Positions 32,662 through 45,104 are shown, counted from the first letter of the stretch. The stretch: DNA of 64,000 nucleotides from Calliopum simillimum (GCA_951812925.1 OX638368.1:122039309-122103308); one strand, 5' to 3'. Notes: generated by a model from the sequence alone, not told the origin. Made by a program: numbers and translations.

Positions 32662-35600
32662 ATGTATACGAGCAAAGATTTTATTTACGCCAGCAATCGC
32701 GGCATAGCATCGATATTTTTGACATTATTTTTGTTTACGAGTTATCAAACGCTGGTTAATTGTGTAGAATATCGACTTGATACCACAGTGCTTCCAGATG
32801 TTTATGACATAACAATTAAACCATATCTACTGCCAGAAGATGGTGACAAACAATTCACTTTCGATGGACAAGTTAACATCACATTGCATGCGACTACAAC
32901 AGATGTGAGAAATATCACGCTTCATGTGGACTACATTGAGATAATGGATAAGATGCTCTACGATGCAACAGGAAATTTATTAACCAACATAATTTCAAGG
33001 CATAGCATCGATGCGCAAACTGATAAGCTGACAGTGGAATTGAACAGCGCATTGGATGTGAATACCAACTATACGCTGTATTTGCGTTATCAGGGACAGA
33101 TACGCACTGGTATGGCTGGATTTTATAGAGCAAGCTATAACGATACTAATGGAAACTTAAAGTAAGTTATAACTGTAAAGTGTTAGTTTCCACCACTTCT
33201 GCCAGGTTATCACCAGATCGTTGCATAGTGTTTCACGTATAACAAGCTGACATTACTTTTGCCTCTTTATAAACAATTTATTTGATTTTAAAGTGCGTAA
33301 ATTGCCATCATAATCGGTTATTTGACTGATATCATTTTTTTACACCCAGGGTATATTCACTTTGTCTTTCGGTTTGTAATGCAGAGACGGAGGAGTGGCA
33401 GATATAGAAAAGTATATATATTCTTGATCAGCGTCACCTCCTGAGTCGATATAGCCATGTCCGTCTGTCTGGCTGGTTGGGTGGCTGGCTGTATGTGTAA
33501 ATACAATTTTTGGGTAAACTGAGCAAGATAATACAATGAAATTTGGTACACTGCCTCCATCGTAAAAGATAGCTTGTGAGATTGAAAATGCGCAAAATCG
33601 ATCAACGGAAACGCTACGGCCTATACAAAAAATGTATTCAAAATGCAAATTAAGGAGTATTTTTCACGACAATGCAACCAAAACACACATAAATACTAGG
33701 AATAGTTAGAGCAGGCTCTGTATGAAAACTTGGCGACTTCAAACAATAGGGCGTGGTACCTCTCATATAAGTAAAAGCTTCAATACTAAAAACGTTTTTT
33801 GAGATAATGGAACCAAATTCCACTCAGACACTAAGAACTATAAATGAAAGTTCTGAACAAAAACTGAGTGAACTCGGACAAACGTGTGTGGCATCTCCCA
33901 TATAAGCGAAATTTTCAAAATACTGCAGTGTAGGGTATTTAACGTTTGGCCAGGCCAAAGGTAACACTCTTAATGCCATCAATTCCACACCATCAAGTTA
34001 ACTTTTCGTGAAAACAGAGCCCAATTTTTTTCATTCCTAACAAAATTTCATATTATGGCATTACTTTTATCCCTCTATATACTTACACCAATAACTCCGT
34101 TTTATATTTTCCGGTGGTCTACCGATTGTCCACCCTGTATAAGTTTCAACCTGCACCTTGGAGTAGGTACAACTATTTTAATTTAACTATTTTCGGAATA
34201 CCTTTACTCGTCCGTGTTTGATTATGAAGTGATACGGTGATTTTCGATATTTTAACCGATAATTTAAATGTTTTTCTATAGTTTTGGATTTTGACCTTTT
34301 AGATGTTTTTCTATATTTTTGGATTTTTACGACATTTTAGAGTTTTTTGATACTTTTTGAATTTTACCGACATTTTCGATATTTTTCGATTCTTTTGGAA
34401 TTTTACCAATAATTTAGATGTCTTTCGATGCTTTACGACTTTTAACGATATTTTAGATGTTTTTCGATGCTTTTGGACTTTAGCTGATATTTTAGACCTT
34501 TTTCTGTTTTATTGGACTTGTACTGATATTTTAGATGTTTTTCTATTTGTTTGGACTTTTACCTATATTTTAGATGTTTTTCGATATTTTTAATCTTTTA
34601 CGATATTTTAAATGTTTTTCTATAATTTTGGGCTTTTACCGATATTTTAGATGTTTTTCGACATTTTTCGACTTTAACTGGTATTTTAGATGTTTTTCAA
34701 TACTTCTGGACTTTCATCGATATTTAAGATGTTTTTCGATATTTTTGGGCTTTTACCGATGTTTAAGATGTTTTTTGATACGTTTGGACTCAAACTGATA
34801 TTTAAGATGTTTTTCTATTCGTTTGGACTCTTACTGATATTTTAGATGTTTTTCGATATTTTTGGACTTTTACCGATTGTAAACTGAAAAAAATTTGAAC
34901 ACTTTTGTAAATGTTTCTTCTGCATCCATCTATTATTGAATTTTGTCAATTCTCAATTTTCTGGCTTTTTTATCTAAAAAAAACGGAAAAATTATAACTA
35001 TCTTTAGGTGAATGGCCAAAATTTGGCCACCGGCGATAATAGTTAGTATAAATTCGGCAAATTATTCTAAAGAAACAACACCTTCCCTCTCTGAATTCAC
35101 CACTACATTTGCTGTTTCACTTAATAAGGCAGTACCTAGTAATAATTTTGAATTAAAATTTTCTAGATTTATTGGTATCACACAATCTCAACGCATCGAT
35201 GCACGCACCATAGTGCCATGTTTCGATGAACCAGCCATGAAAGCTGTCTTCAAGATGAAAATCAGTCGTCATAACAGCCATAACGCCGTGTTCAATACTA
35301 GACGTTTGGAGAGCATACCCGATGGGTAAGTGTCATCATACATAGCTCAAGACTTTAATCAGCATTTGAGTTAAAACTAAATTATATTACAGCGAAGATC
35401 GCTACATGGATCATTTTGATGCAACACCACCAATGTCAACTTATTTACTTGCATTTGTCATCTCTGATTTCACAGCACGTGGTAATGAAACAACAGTTTC
35501 AATTATAGCTAGACCTGAATATTCGGAAAAAACCGAATTCAGTCATAATGTAGCACTACGTACGCTAGATGCCTATGATGAGTACTTTCAGTTGCCATAC

Positions 35601-38600
35601 AAAAATTTAGGAAATCCAATTATGCAAAAGGTGGCTACACCTGTATTCCCACATAATGGCATGGAAAATTGGGGACTCGTAATTTACAAGTATGTACGCA
35701 CTTAAGTATATTTTAAAAAATTGCCAAAAATATATGTTCTTTAATTTATTACTTAGAGATGCTGTCTTGGTGCAAGAACCCGGCTATACAGATGGTTGGT
35801 CCAATAAGCAGTATACCACGTCTATTATTGTGCATGAGACATCGCATATGTGGTTTGGAAATAGTGTGACTTTTGCTTGGTGGAGTTACTTTTGGTTAAA
35901 CGAGGCATTTGCACGTTATTTCGAATATTTCATGACAAATCAGGTTGGTTCGTTTGGTTGGTTGATCATTTTTGAATAATTTTATATTTATTTAAATTTA
36001 CAGCTTTATCCGGAATTTGAAATGGATAAACAATTTGTTGTAAATCAAATTCATTTGATTTTTGGCACTGATGCCACGAATGGCACACAACCATTGACCA
36101 CCAATGAAAATTTAATACAGTCCCCATCACAGATTGCAAGTAAATTTAGTGGCATCACCTATGCAAAGGGTGCTTGCATTGTGCGGATGTTCAAAAATGC
36201 TATGGGTCATGAACATTTCGATAACGCAATAAGGGATTATTTGAAGGAAAAGTAAGTTGAAAGCTTGTAATATGTGGATTAATGGAGGAAAACTAGTCAG
36301 AAGAGTAAATGCGTTTGGTTTTTTAAGTTAAAATTCTTTCGATAATATTCCCCCGAAGTTACTTTTCGAAAAGTAAAATCACTTTCTTTCATTCAACTTA
36401 ATTACTAAAAATATAAATATAGATATGGGTGATTCTCCAAAAAAAAGGTCCATCCAATGTCCCGGGGCTCAAACCAATGTTTAAATTTGAAATTCCATAT
36501 TTTAAATATTTAATTCAGATACTTAACCAAAGCTTCTATACGAATTGCTTGGAAAAAAAATAATATTTTGCATTGAAATTATAACATAAAGTCTTTAAAA
36601 GTCATTCTCCGTTATGTCCCTAACCGCTTCTTAGTGCACGTAATTTGCTCGTTTTGCATATTACGTTATTTTCTAAAAAAAACTTATATGACATAGCTTG
36701 TATATACTTCTATTTCAGCTACTGTTTTTCCGTGTTAACTCTTCGAACATTTTTTCTTAGAATTAACACACATAAAAGTTGGTCCGCTAACTTTGCTCAG
36801 TTTTTCTTATTCTGACTGTAAATTTTTTAAATATTGAGTAAATAGAGAACTGAAAGTGAAGAGAAAGGGAAAATTCAGTGTATTTTCAGCTCAGTCAGTT
36901 TTAGTTTTTCAAGTGTTTTTTTTTAGAAAAGTTAAAAATTTTGTAAAGAACGCAAGTGTGCATCATTCTCCGCGTAAGTTTTGTTTTATATTACTAACCA
37001 CATTATTTTATCTTTATATAATTAAATCTATAAACAATTAGAGGGGCTGTCCACCAGTTTCAACTTTTTACTGTTTTTGCAATATTTCGTCATTCTCTGT
37101 TCCATCATCCTGTTTAGTAACCATCCGCCTGGTTTTTTTTTTTTTTTTGTTTGTTGTTAGTTTTGTTTAAACTATTTATTTAAAAAACAAAAACTAAAAC
37201 ATCATGAAGTTTTAGGGTTGCCACCTCGTTATTTTCAAAAATCTAACATAATTCTTCCTTTTTTTATTTTTGGTTTCAGAAACGCTCAGATAAACTTCTT
37301 TCAAATTTTACAAAACTTTCGATGTTGCCACCCGGTTGTTTTTTTTGATTAATTCGCTTAAACCTTTTATAAAAAAAATGTCTTAAAACACTTAAGTAAA
37401 CTTTTTAAAAATTCATCATAAATTTTTATGGTTGCCACCTGGTTATTTTCGAAAATCCTATACAATTCTTATTTTTTTTTTTTTTTTTTGACTAAATTGA
37501 AACTTTTGGTTTCAGAGATGCTCAGATACATATTTTTAAAATTATAAACTTTCTGCATGAATATATATCGCCGGTGCTTACGAAGACTATCTCTTTTTTA
37601 AATGCGGACAAGAAAATCGTTTTTTTCAAACTGCGGCGAAAAATATCTTTTTTGTGCGAATGCGGACAAGAAAATCACTTTTTACAAAATGCGGAGAAGA
37701 AAATAACTTATAAAATGCGGCGAAGAAAATCACTTTTTACAAAATGCGGCGAAGAAAATCTCTATTTAAAAATTGTTTATTTTCGTAACTCGTCGAAAAA
37801 GTACTCACTAAATTAAGAGATTTTCTTTGCCGCATTTGTTAAAAGTGATTTTCTTCGCCGCATTTTGTAAAAAGTGATTTTCTTCGCCGCATTTTGTAAA
37901 AAGTGATTTTCTTCCCCGCATTTTGTAAAAAGTGATTTTCTTCGCCGCATTTTATAAAAAGTGATTTTCTTGTCCACATATTACAAAAAAGATTTTTTTC
38001 GCCGCAATTTAAAAAAAAAGATTTTCTTCGCCGCAACTTTCGGTTGGAAGATTTTCTTCGTAAGCACCGGCGATATTAAGTGTCTTACAGTTTCCTTTTT
38101 ATGCTAAAACTTTTCACCTGCGTTTTTGTTTAAAACACATGTTTTTCGGTACCGAATGCTGAACGTGTTTCGACTTTTTTAAGTTTTTTAACACGTTTGG
38201 AAAGTTTCTAATTTTTTTGGCTTCCATATACTTCTCCAACATCATGTATTTCACTTTCAACAATTACACAAGGCCACAAGTTGAAGGGGAAAAATTCTGA
38301 ATGAGATCTCGTTAGCTTATTTTGACTGATTTAGGATCGCTGATTCCGAATCTGGCAACCGTTTTTTTCTATCAGGTCTGTGATCCGAGTTATCCTTGCT
38401 TTACTCATAAAGTACAGAATACGCTTTTTTCAGACATACGAATGACTTACATCTAGAAAAAAGTGTATGTAGTCGTTTTTTTGCCAATGGCATTGATTAG
38501 CCCTAATCTTCTTCTTTAAATCATATCTTTTCCATTTGGATCATTTCTTTCTTAGAAATCATCTATTGATGGAAAGATATACAAATTTAAGGTAGGCCAT

Positions 38601-41600
38601 TGCACGGATTTCCGATACCATTACTCCAATGGCTGATATCTCGGAAAATAATGATCCAATTGGAAAAGTTGAAAGTATTTTTTGAGGAGAAAGGTTAGGG
38701 CTGGATGTTTACTTTCTGGATGCACGCCATGAGTCAGAAAAAATTGCTATTTTATAGAAAAGATTACTCGGACCACGAACCTGATAGAGAAAAATTGTTG
38801 GTAGATTCAGAATCAATGACCCCAAAATAGTCAAAAAATTTAATTTTTGAGGAGGAAGATTAGAGCTATTCGATGCCGTTGACAAAAGTTAACTACACAC
38901 TGTCTGAATATATTGTTATCTGCATTATAAAGGACGGATTACTCCGATCACAGACCTGATAGAGAAAATTGTTGCCGGATTCGGAAACTGCGGAAACTTA
39001 AAATAGTGAAAAAATGTTATTGAGGTCTCATCCCGAAATTTGTGATGCATACCGAATGTTATCAAAAGCCTCTCTTTTTCGAAAATATTCGCCACTATTC
39101 GAAGGCAAGCAGTTTCTTATTTGCTGCTTGAGAAAATGTTATATGTAATTATTTACTATAGACTTTTCGAAACTTTTCAATGACTTTTGAAAAATGTTCT
39201 TTTTAGAAACTTTTATGTAATATTCGATATTCTAAATTTTTTGATATCATTCTATCTTTAGAAATTTGTGAAAGCTTTGATACTATTCGGTGCTTTCCGG
39301 CTTTTCCGAAATCTTTACCATATCGATTTTCTCAAGGACTTCCATTCTTTTAATATTTCATAGTTTTATTTAAAGTAATATTCTACACTTACAGCCTTCT
39401 TAAAAACACTGTTCCCGCTGATCTGTTTTCGCAACTAAAGCGACGCTGGCCACTCGAACAAGATGTCAATTTGGATGAACTTTTTTATGATTGGACAGAA
39501 CAAGTTGGATTTCCAGTGCTTACGGTCAATATCGCCAGCAATCGTAGTACAGTAACAATTAAACAAGAGCGTTTTCTACTCGATGCAGCTGATGGCAGTG
39601 ACGCCACATTAAAATACACCATTCCCATTACCTATGCTGATAATTTTGAGCCGAATTTTTCTAATCTTACGCCAAAATTCTACATGACCAACAAGGAGAG
39701 CATAAAAACTATACACTTCAACAACAGTCATTCACCATTAGAATGGATTATTTTTAATGTACAGCAAACGGGATTCTACAGGGTATTCTACGATATGACC
39801 ACACTCAAACAGATAAAACTGGCTTTAATGCAACCGAATTTTAGTGATATACATATGATAAATCGCGCTCAACTGATTGATGATCTCTTTAATTTCGCCT
39901 ACGTTGGCAAGCTGGAGTATGAAGAGGTTTTTGAATTTTTGGAATATCTGGTAGTTGAAACCGATTATTTACCCTGGTATGCTGCTTTTTCGGGACTAAC
40001 ACGTATTTCGCAGCGTACACCTTTACAGCGACAAGCAAACTTTTGCGCTTTCGTTAGGGATATCACTGCAGCAGCATATCAAAAGTTACGTTTTGCAGCT
40101 CCAAACGATACCGTGCTGGATGTTTACAATCGCAATAGAATTGTAAAGTGGTCATGCAAATATGGCAACACAATTTGCGAAGAGGATGCTCTTGACACTC
40201 ATGCAATTTTGCTATTGGATGGAGTTAAACAATCGCCAGATTTTCGTGAAACAGCTTATTGCAGTGCAAATCGTGTTGGTAAAGCTAAGCATTACATTGA
40301 TCTGTTCTTAGGTTATATGGGAGAAAATGTTACTAGCGAAAAGGAGCTAATTTTGCGTGCTTTGGGTTGTACGCGCATACGACATGTTGTTCAGCAACAC
40401 TTCAATAGAATTATTGGCTATCATGTGCCAACCGATCAGAAAGAGATGGCACTTACTTCGTTATACTCCGAAAATCCAGAAAATGTGTCACCCGTTTTTG
40501 AGATGATTAACATAAATGTTGAGAACTTAGCATATGCGTAAGTTAAAGTTTATACTAAGTACATATACATATATCCCGTGAAAAGTTCAAGAATGTGTGA
40601 AGTGGGTTTTTAAAATAAGTATTTCAAAGTTTTTAGAAGTGGGTTTAAAATAAGTATTTCAAAGTTTTTAGAATTTTTCAATAATTTAAGGCTTATTCCA
40701 GACTTTTCAAAATTCTTTGTCTATTTTAATATTCTTAAAATTTTGCTGCATTTCTCGATTTTTCCAATATTTCTCAGCTTCAATACTTATAAATTACATA
40801 AATCACGTTTGTACATTCTCAATATATATTGGCGTCTTTAACATTTCACGATTTTCCTAATTGTTCTAGACTTCTAAATATTTTTCGAATTCTTCGACAT
40901 TTCTCGACTTTTCTATATTTTTCTGCTTTTTCACTAACTATCGACTTTTTTTTATTTTACGCTTAAAATTCGACTCGTCTTTTACAACATTTTTCCAAAT
41001 TTTTCAACATTCTCGGACTTTCTCAACTTATTTCGATTTTGCAACATTTTTCGACTTTTCAACATTTTCTTTCTATATTTTCAAATTACTCGGGTTTTTT
41101 AATATTTTTTCGACATACTTGTCTCCTTTTTTTACTTTCGGAAGATTTTTTCACCATCCAACCTGTTTCCACATTATCCGACATTTTTAACATTTTTTGA
41201 TTTTTTACCATTTCTTACTTCTCTAAAAGTTTTCAACTCTTTAACATTTCTCTTTTCTATGCCTCAAATTTTTCAACATTTTCGACTCCTTTAACATTTC
41301 TCGACATTTTTACTAAACTTTTTCTACTTTCTTAACACTTATTTGTAGACAATTGCAACATTTTTCGACTTTTTCAATATTTGTTGAGTTTCAATATTTT
41401 TTGACTTTTTGAACATTTTCTGAGGCTTCTAGATTTTCTCCTTTTTCAACATTTTGCGATATCAATATTCATTGATTTTTTTAAACTCTCTATTTTTCTC
41501 AATTTCGCAACATTTTTCGAAATTCTTAGACTTTTGATTACATTTCGAATTCTCAGTGTTTAGTACTCTCCACATCTCTTGATACATCTCAATTTAAAAA

Positions 41601-41997
41601 ACTACTGTTTGGCACTGCTTGATACTTTTTAATACTTTAAAAACGAAACATTATTAATTTCGCACAATTTGGATTTTTTTATTTTTTTTTTTATTCTTTC
41701 AGGCTTGGAAGTTGGTCTAGCGCTGCCACTGCTATTAGCAATCTTGCAAACTATTTTACCAGCTATGAACAAAGGGATGACTTGGTCAAATTCATTGCTG
41801 AGAATGGCGATCTATTTGGTACTTCGAAAGCTACACTAACAAAGGCTGTCACAACTGTTGAGGAAAACTTACGTTGGACCGAAGCACGTTTGACTAATCT
41901 CTTTAAATATTTAGATAAACGTAATAGTGCCATCACTATAACTCTTAGTTTTAAGTTGTTATTAATTGTCAGCTTAATTTATAAAATAATTGCTTAG
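32662..41997 (+). CDS. Aminopeptidase N (M1 family), APN-3
   Basis: Seven exons, 32662-33161, 35167-35325, 35393-35689, 35757-35943, 36004-36251, 39395-40537 and 41703-41997, give 942 codons with consistent phases. The product is a secreted zinc aminopeptidase. A signal peptide with hydrophobic core (FLTLFLFTS) precedes the mature start near VEYRLD. Zinc ligands H345, H349 (HETSH) and E368 (NEAFA), base E346 and Y434 (ITYAKGA) are intact. The exopeptidase motif reads NGMEN at 308-312 instead of GAMEN. The C-terminus is strongly hydrophobic (ending [13 protein letters not shown]) and fits a GPI signal. One extra intron splits the exon that is undivided in APN-1/2, between NGMEN and HETSH. The start chosen is the first ATG of the frame. 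GATA-like TTATCA at 32499 upstream is compatible with gut expression (inference). Confidence 0.95.
33340..33965 (+). repeat. Dispersed repeat with GTCCGTCTGTCTGGC block
   Basis: Starts CAGGGTATATTCACTTTG. It contains GATCAGCGTCACCTCCTGAG, GTCCGTCTGTCTGGC, a GCCTATACAAAAAATGTATT block and repeated ACCTCTCATATAAG-type blocks. Related copies are at 43690-44600 and 46125-46915, with fragments at 13090, 15300-15365 and 42600. This type of sequence is widespread in dipteran genomes. Non-coding, in APN-3 intron 1. Confidence 0.7.
34230..34880 (+). repeat. AT-rich minisatellite in APN-3 intron 1
   Basis: About 16 imperfect units near 40 bases, each combining TTTTAGATGTTTTTCGATA, TTTTTGGACTTTTACC and GATA. 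Long open frames across it (34357-34593, 34574-34798) are by-products of the repeat length. A longer, diverged version lies in APN-4 intron 1 (47160-47990). Confidence 0.75.
35030..35166 (+). other. Possible relic exon before APN-3 exon 2
   Basis: The sequence upstream of the exon 2 acceptor stays open, in the same frame as exon 2, for at least 45 codons. It reads like the end of an M1 N-terminal domain ([18 protein letters not shown], comparable with [19 protein letters not shown] in exon 1). The APN-4 counterpart (48101-48230) is also open. It could be a relic of an older exon 1, an alternative exon, or chance. Confidence 0.35.
37565..38076. mobile_element. Foldback element made of a roughly 30-base minisatellite
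   Basis: Outer ends ATATCGCCGGTGCTTACGAA and TTCGTAAGCACCGGCGATAT are perfect complements. The left arm consists of AATGCGGCGAAGAAAATC plus ACTTTTTACAA units, the right arm of the reverse complement, with a short unique centre near 37770-37815. It is absent from the homologous intron of APN-4. Frames within it (including the minus-strand MRRRKSF...KCGEENHF series) are repeat artefacts. Confidence 0.8.
38316..39012. repeat. Second palindromic element in APN-3 intron 5
   Basis: ATTCCGAATCTGGCAACC and ATCAGGTCTGTGATCC near 38341-38386 are mirrored by GATCACAGACCTGATAG and TTGCCGGATTCGGAAAC near 38957-38989. An extra right-arm-like unit lies near 38770. No coding content. Absent from APN-4. Confidence 0.65.
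40640..41690 (+). repeat. T/C-rich degenerate repeat in APN-3 intron 6
   Basis: Many variants of CGACTTTTCAACATTTTTC and TTCTCGACATTT spread over about 1 kb, giving a strong pyrimidine bias up to the exon 7 acceptor. The equivalent intron in APN-4 (51960-53070) has the same texture. Confidence 0.55.
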
Positions 41998-42096
41998 AAT
42001 AAGTTTTCAATTCTTTCGGAAAAAATCCACATCAAGAGTTCCATGCATCAGATTAAGTTTTTATTTCTTTCGATTTATGTTCCTTATATGTCTAGA

Positions 42097-42102
42097 AATA
42101 AA
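42097..42102 (+). terminator. Poly(A) signal of APN-3
   Basis: AATAAA 100 bases after the stop; conserved in APN-4 at 53455-53460. Confidence 0.65.
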
Positions 42103-42599
42103 AAAACTCAAAATCATTTGTTTTTGTGAGTACTCTTCTTTAATAGGCAATTGGCAACGCCATCTGTGATGTAAATACAAAACATATATTTATTTCAGAC
42201 TTCTGTGATCAGCGCCAGCTAGTGGGAATCGGATTATGTTTGTTGGGTAACCATCAGTGACATCTAATGATAAATGAGTAGGCGTATCATTTCACTTAAA
42301 TTTTCGGGCAGTATATAGCGATTTCTTCTTGCAAAAAAACACTTAAGTAAAAATAGAAATAAAGCAACCACCAGTTACGACGAGATACGTAAGAAGTACA
42401 TTTTTGTGATAATTCTTATGCATATCTGAATAAACGCTGAAACTGAATCCATCATTTCTTCATCACTTGAAAATATTTTCCCACGAAGTTTTTTTTTATC
42501 GAAGTTAGGGAGTATAACGCAGATCAACATTAATTTTGTTTTCGGATTCGATTTCGAGTAAACATGAGTAATCAAAATTTTTAAACTTTTGCTTATATG

Positions 42600-43220
42600 G
42601 GAGGTGTCACGCCCTCTTTTCATAATTCGCCTATTTTTTGCTCAGAGCTTGCGCTTGCTATCTTTAGTATTTATGTGTAATTTGATTGTTGTGAAAATAC
42701 TCCTAAAGTTACATTTTGGATATATTTTTTCAGGACCACTTTTCGGTTTTTAAAATGGTTTTTAAAATGTTCTCTGAAAAGAACCAAATTTGGGGCTTAT
42801 TTACATCAAAAAAAAATACTTTCGAGTTGTGGGAGTAGCCCAGGAAAACTAGAATTTTTCTGCGAAAAAATTCCAAGTGAATTTGTTTCAACGGAATTAT
42901 ACATACTTATTTATGCATGATAAAGAAAGTGTAAAAAGTCCATTGAAGTCCATTGTGCGCATACAAAGTTATTCAGGCTCAAAGGTCGTGAAAATCAGTT
43001 TTTTGCAAATATCTCGCTAACGCTAACATTTGCAGGAACACAGAAAATTTCCTGAATAAAGATGTAAAAAGTGTTTTCGTGTGGCTTATAGTTTAGGAGA
43101 TAACCCAATTTGAAAAGTTGTGCACAGTTGTTATATGTAAATGCTACGTAAAAGTTCATATTGAAATATCTTACTTTTAAAACTGAGAATACTCTTTAAC
43201 AAGGAGTCGTACAAACAAAA
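42600..43220. repeat. Mixed fragments of dispersed repeats
   Basis: Contains GCTTATATGGGAGGTGTCAC, an inverted piece of the family at 43690-44600, and ATGTTCTCTGAAAAGAACC, shared with 28850 and 63490. No gene seen. Confidence 0.4.
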
Positions 43221-43688
43221 TTAAAAAACCGTTCAAAAGATAATTGGATTCTGTATACACCGTATTCAATTTTTTTAGGACCGACTCATGGTCTAAGGGA
43301 TATTCTTCAAAAACTGTTAAGGTTTCGAAAACTCTGGTTTTTAAAGGATATCTCTGAAACGGTGAGTCATACGATAAAAAGCAACGGGATCAATTTTGTA
43401 GAAGATCACAAAAATAAACCATATGTGTGCACATTGAAGTAACCGTTTAGAAGTTATTCAATAAAAACCGGTTTTTTGAAATTAAAAGGTTTTTTTTGAT
43501 ATCTTCTAAACGGTTACTTCAATGTGAACACATATGACTTATTTTTAGTAGATTTTGTGATTCTCTTCAAAATTGGTGCATACTTTTTATCATATGAATT
43601 ACAGTTTCAGAGATATCCTTCAATAACCAGTTTTTTTTTTAATACGATGTAAAGAGAATCCAATTATCTCTTGAACGGTCTTTAATTT
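43221..43688. mobile_element. Foldback MITE between APN-3 and APN-4
   Basis: ACCGTTCAAAAGATAATTGG is mirrored by CCAATTATCTCTTGAACGGT. Inner pairs are AAGGATATCTCTGAAACGG with GTTTCAGAGATATCCTT, and AGTAACCGTTTAGAAG with CTTCTAAACGGTTACT. The centre is near 43475. The GTGAGTCATACGATAAAAAG block matches the element at 13393-13775 (GTGAGTCGTACGATAAAAAG). Confidence 0.75.
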
Positions 43689-43689
43689 T

Positions 43690-44600
43690 TATACCCTACA
43701 CACAGGGTATATTCACTTTGCCCTTCCGTTTGTAACGCAGAGAAGGAGGCGTGGCAGGTATAGAAAAGTATATATATTCTTGATCAGCGTCACCTCCTGA
43801 GTCGATATAACCAAGTCCGTCTGTCTGGCTGGCTGGCTGGGTGGCTGGCTGTGTGTTGAAATACACTTTTTGGGAAAACTGAGCAAGATAATTCAATGAA
43901 ATTTGGTACACTGCCTCCGTCGTCAAAGATAGCTCAGGGGATTGAAAATGAGCGAAATCGGTCAACGGACACGCCTACCGCCCATACAAAAAATATATTG
44001 AAAATGCAATTTTAGGAGTATTTTTCACGACAATGCAACCAAAATACGCATAAGTACTAAACATTGTAAGCGCAAGTTCTGCGAAAAAACTGAATGAATT
44101 CGGACAAGAGGGCGGCACACCTCCCATATAAGCAAAAGCTTCAAAACGCTATACTGAAAGCGTTTTTTGAGATATTCAAACCAAATTCGACTCAGACACT
44201 AAGTATTATAAATGAAAGCTCTCAACAAAAATTGGGTGAAATCGGACAAGGGGGCGTGGCACCTCCCATATAAGCAAAAGTTTCAAAATGCTATACTGAA
44301 AGAGGTTTTTTGAAATAAACCAACCAAACTTAACTCAAATACTAAAGACTATAAATGCACGCTCTAAACTAAAACTAGACGAACTTGAACAAGAGGGCGT
44401 GGCACCTCCTATATAAGCAAAAGCTTCAAAACGCTATACTGAAAACGTTTTTCACTCAGACGCTAAAAACTGTAAATCCAAGCTCTGGACAAAAACTGGG
44501 TAAACTCGGACAAGAGAGCGTAGCACCTCCCATATGAGCAAAATTTTAAAAATACTGCAGTGTAGGGTATTTAATGTTTGGCCAGGCCAAATTTTACACC
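43690..44600 (+). repeat. Dispersed repeat, longest copy
   Basis: Begins ATACCCTACACACAGGGTAT. It carries the CTTGATCAGCGTCACCTCC and GTCCGTCTGTCTGGC blocks, then at least four internal repeats of GGCACCTCCCATATAAGCAA spaced about 125 bases apart. Related to 33340-33965 and 46125-46915. Confidence 0.7.
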
Positions 44601-45104
44601 CTTACTAGTTTTTTTTTTTTTTTTTTTGTATTTGCAATTTTAAAAGTAAGATATTTCAAAATGAGCGCAGTTCGAAAAAAAATTTAAAATTTTAGAATAT
44701 CCTAATAGTTGTATGGAAAAGAATTTATGAACGCAAATTCTCACTCTCGTTTTTTTAGAAATATAACATATTTGCTTAAGAGAAACATAAGCTTTTCTCA
44801 GTGTACATATTTCCGTTCTATTCACGGTTCTTCACACAATAATATAGTTAATCAAAAATAAAAAAAATTGTTATATTCTCCCAAGCCATATCTATTATCC
44901 GAAGTCGATATTAGTATTCAATGGCCAAGTTTAGCAATTTTATCATAATCGCAGCTTATTGACACAATAAACAACTCATAGCAATTGAAGATACGATCTG
45001 GCGAAGCAAGAAAGCTACTTGTTTACTCCAATCTACATTGACGATGAATTAGAAGTAAATATTCATTCCTGAAGCTTGGACGTGAAACGCTTGTGCGCAT
45101 TCTA

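Larger units (their letters stand above)
31365..42568 (+). repeat. Segmental duplication copy 1 (contains APN-3)
   Basis: Homologous to 44752-54681 from a CATTTGCTTAAGAGAAACAT block upstream through the gene to a TTTCGAGTAAACATGA block downstream (TTTCGAGTAATCATGA in copy 2). Exons are nearly identical; introns differ mainly by insertions. Copy 1 carries private insertions at 31421-32365 and in intron 5 (about 37250-39095). Confidence 0.8.

Noticed and set aside
34357..34798. Two Phe/Asp-rich frames
   Set aside because: They are products of the AT-rich minisatellite whose unit is near a multiple of three.
37574..38036. [12 protein letters not shown] repeat peptides on both strands
   Set aside because: Artefacts of the minisatellite foldback; no start context or conservation.
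37565..38076. CRISPR-like regular repeats
   Set aside because: There are no unique spacers, the repeats invert in the middle, and the genome is eukaryotic.
42375..42623. 82-codon minus-strand frame after APN-3
   Set aside because: It overlaps duplicated 3' flank and repeat DNA and is broken in copy 2.
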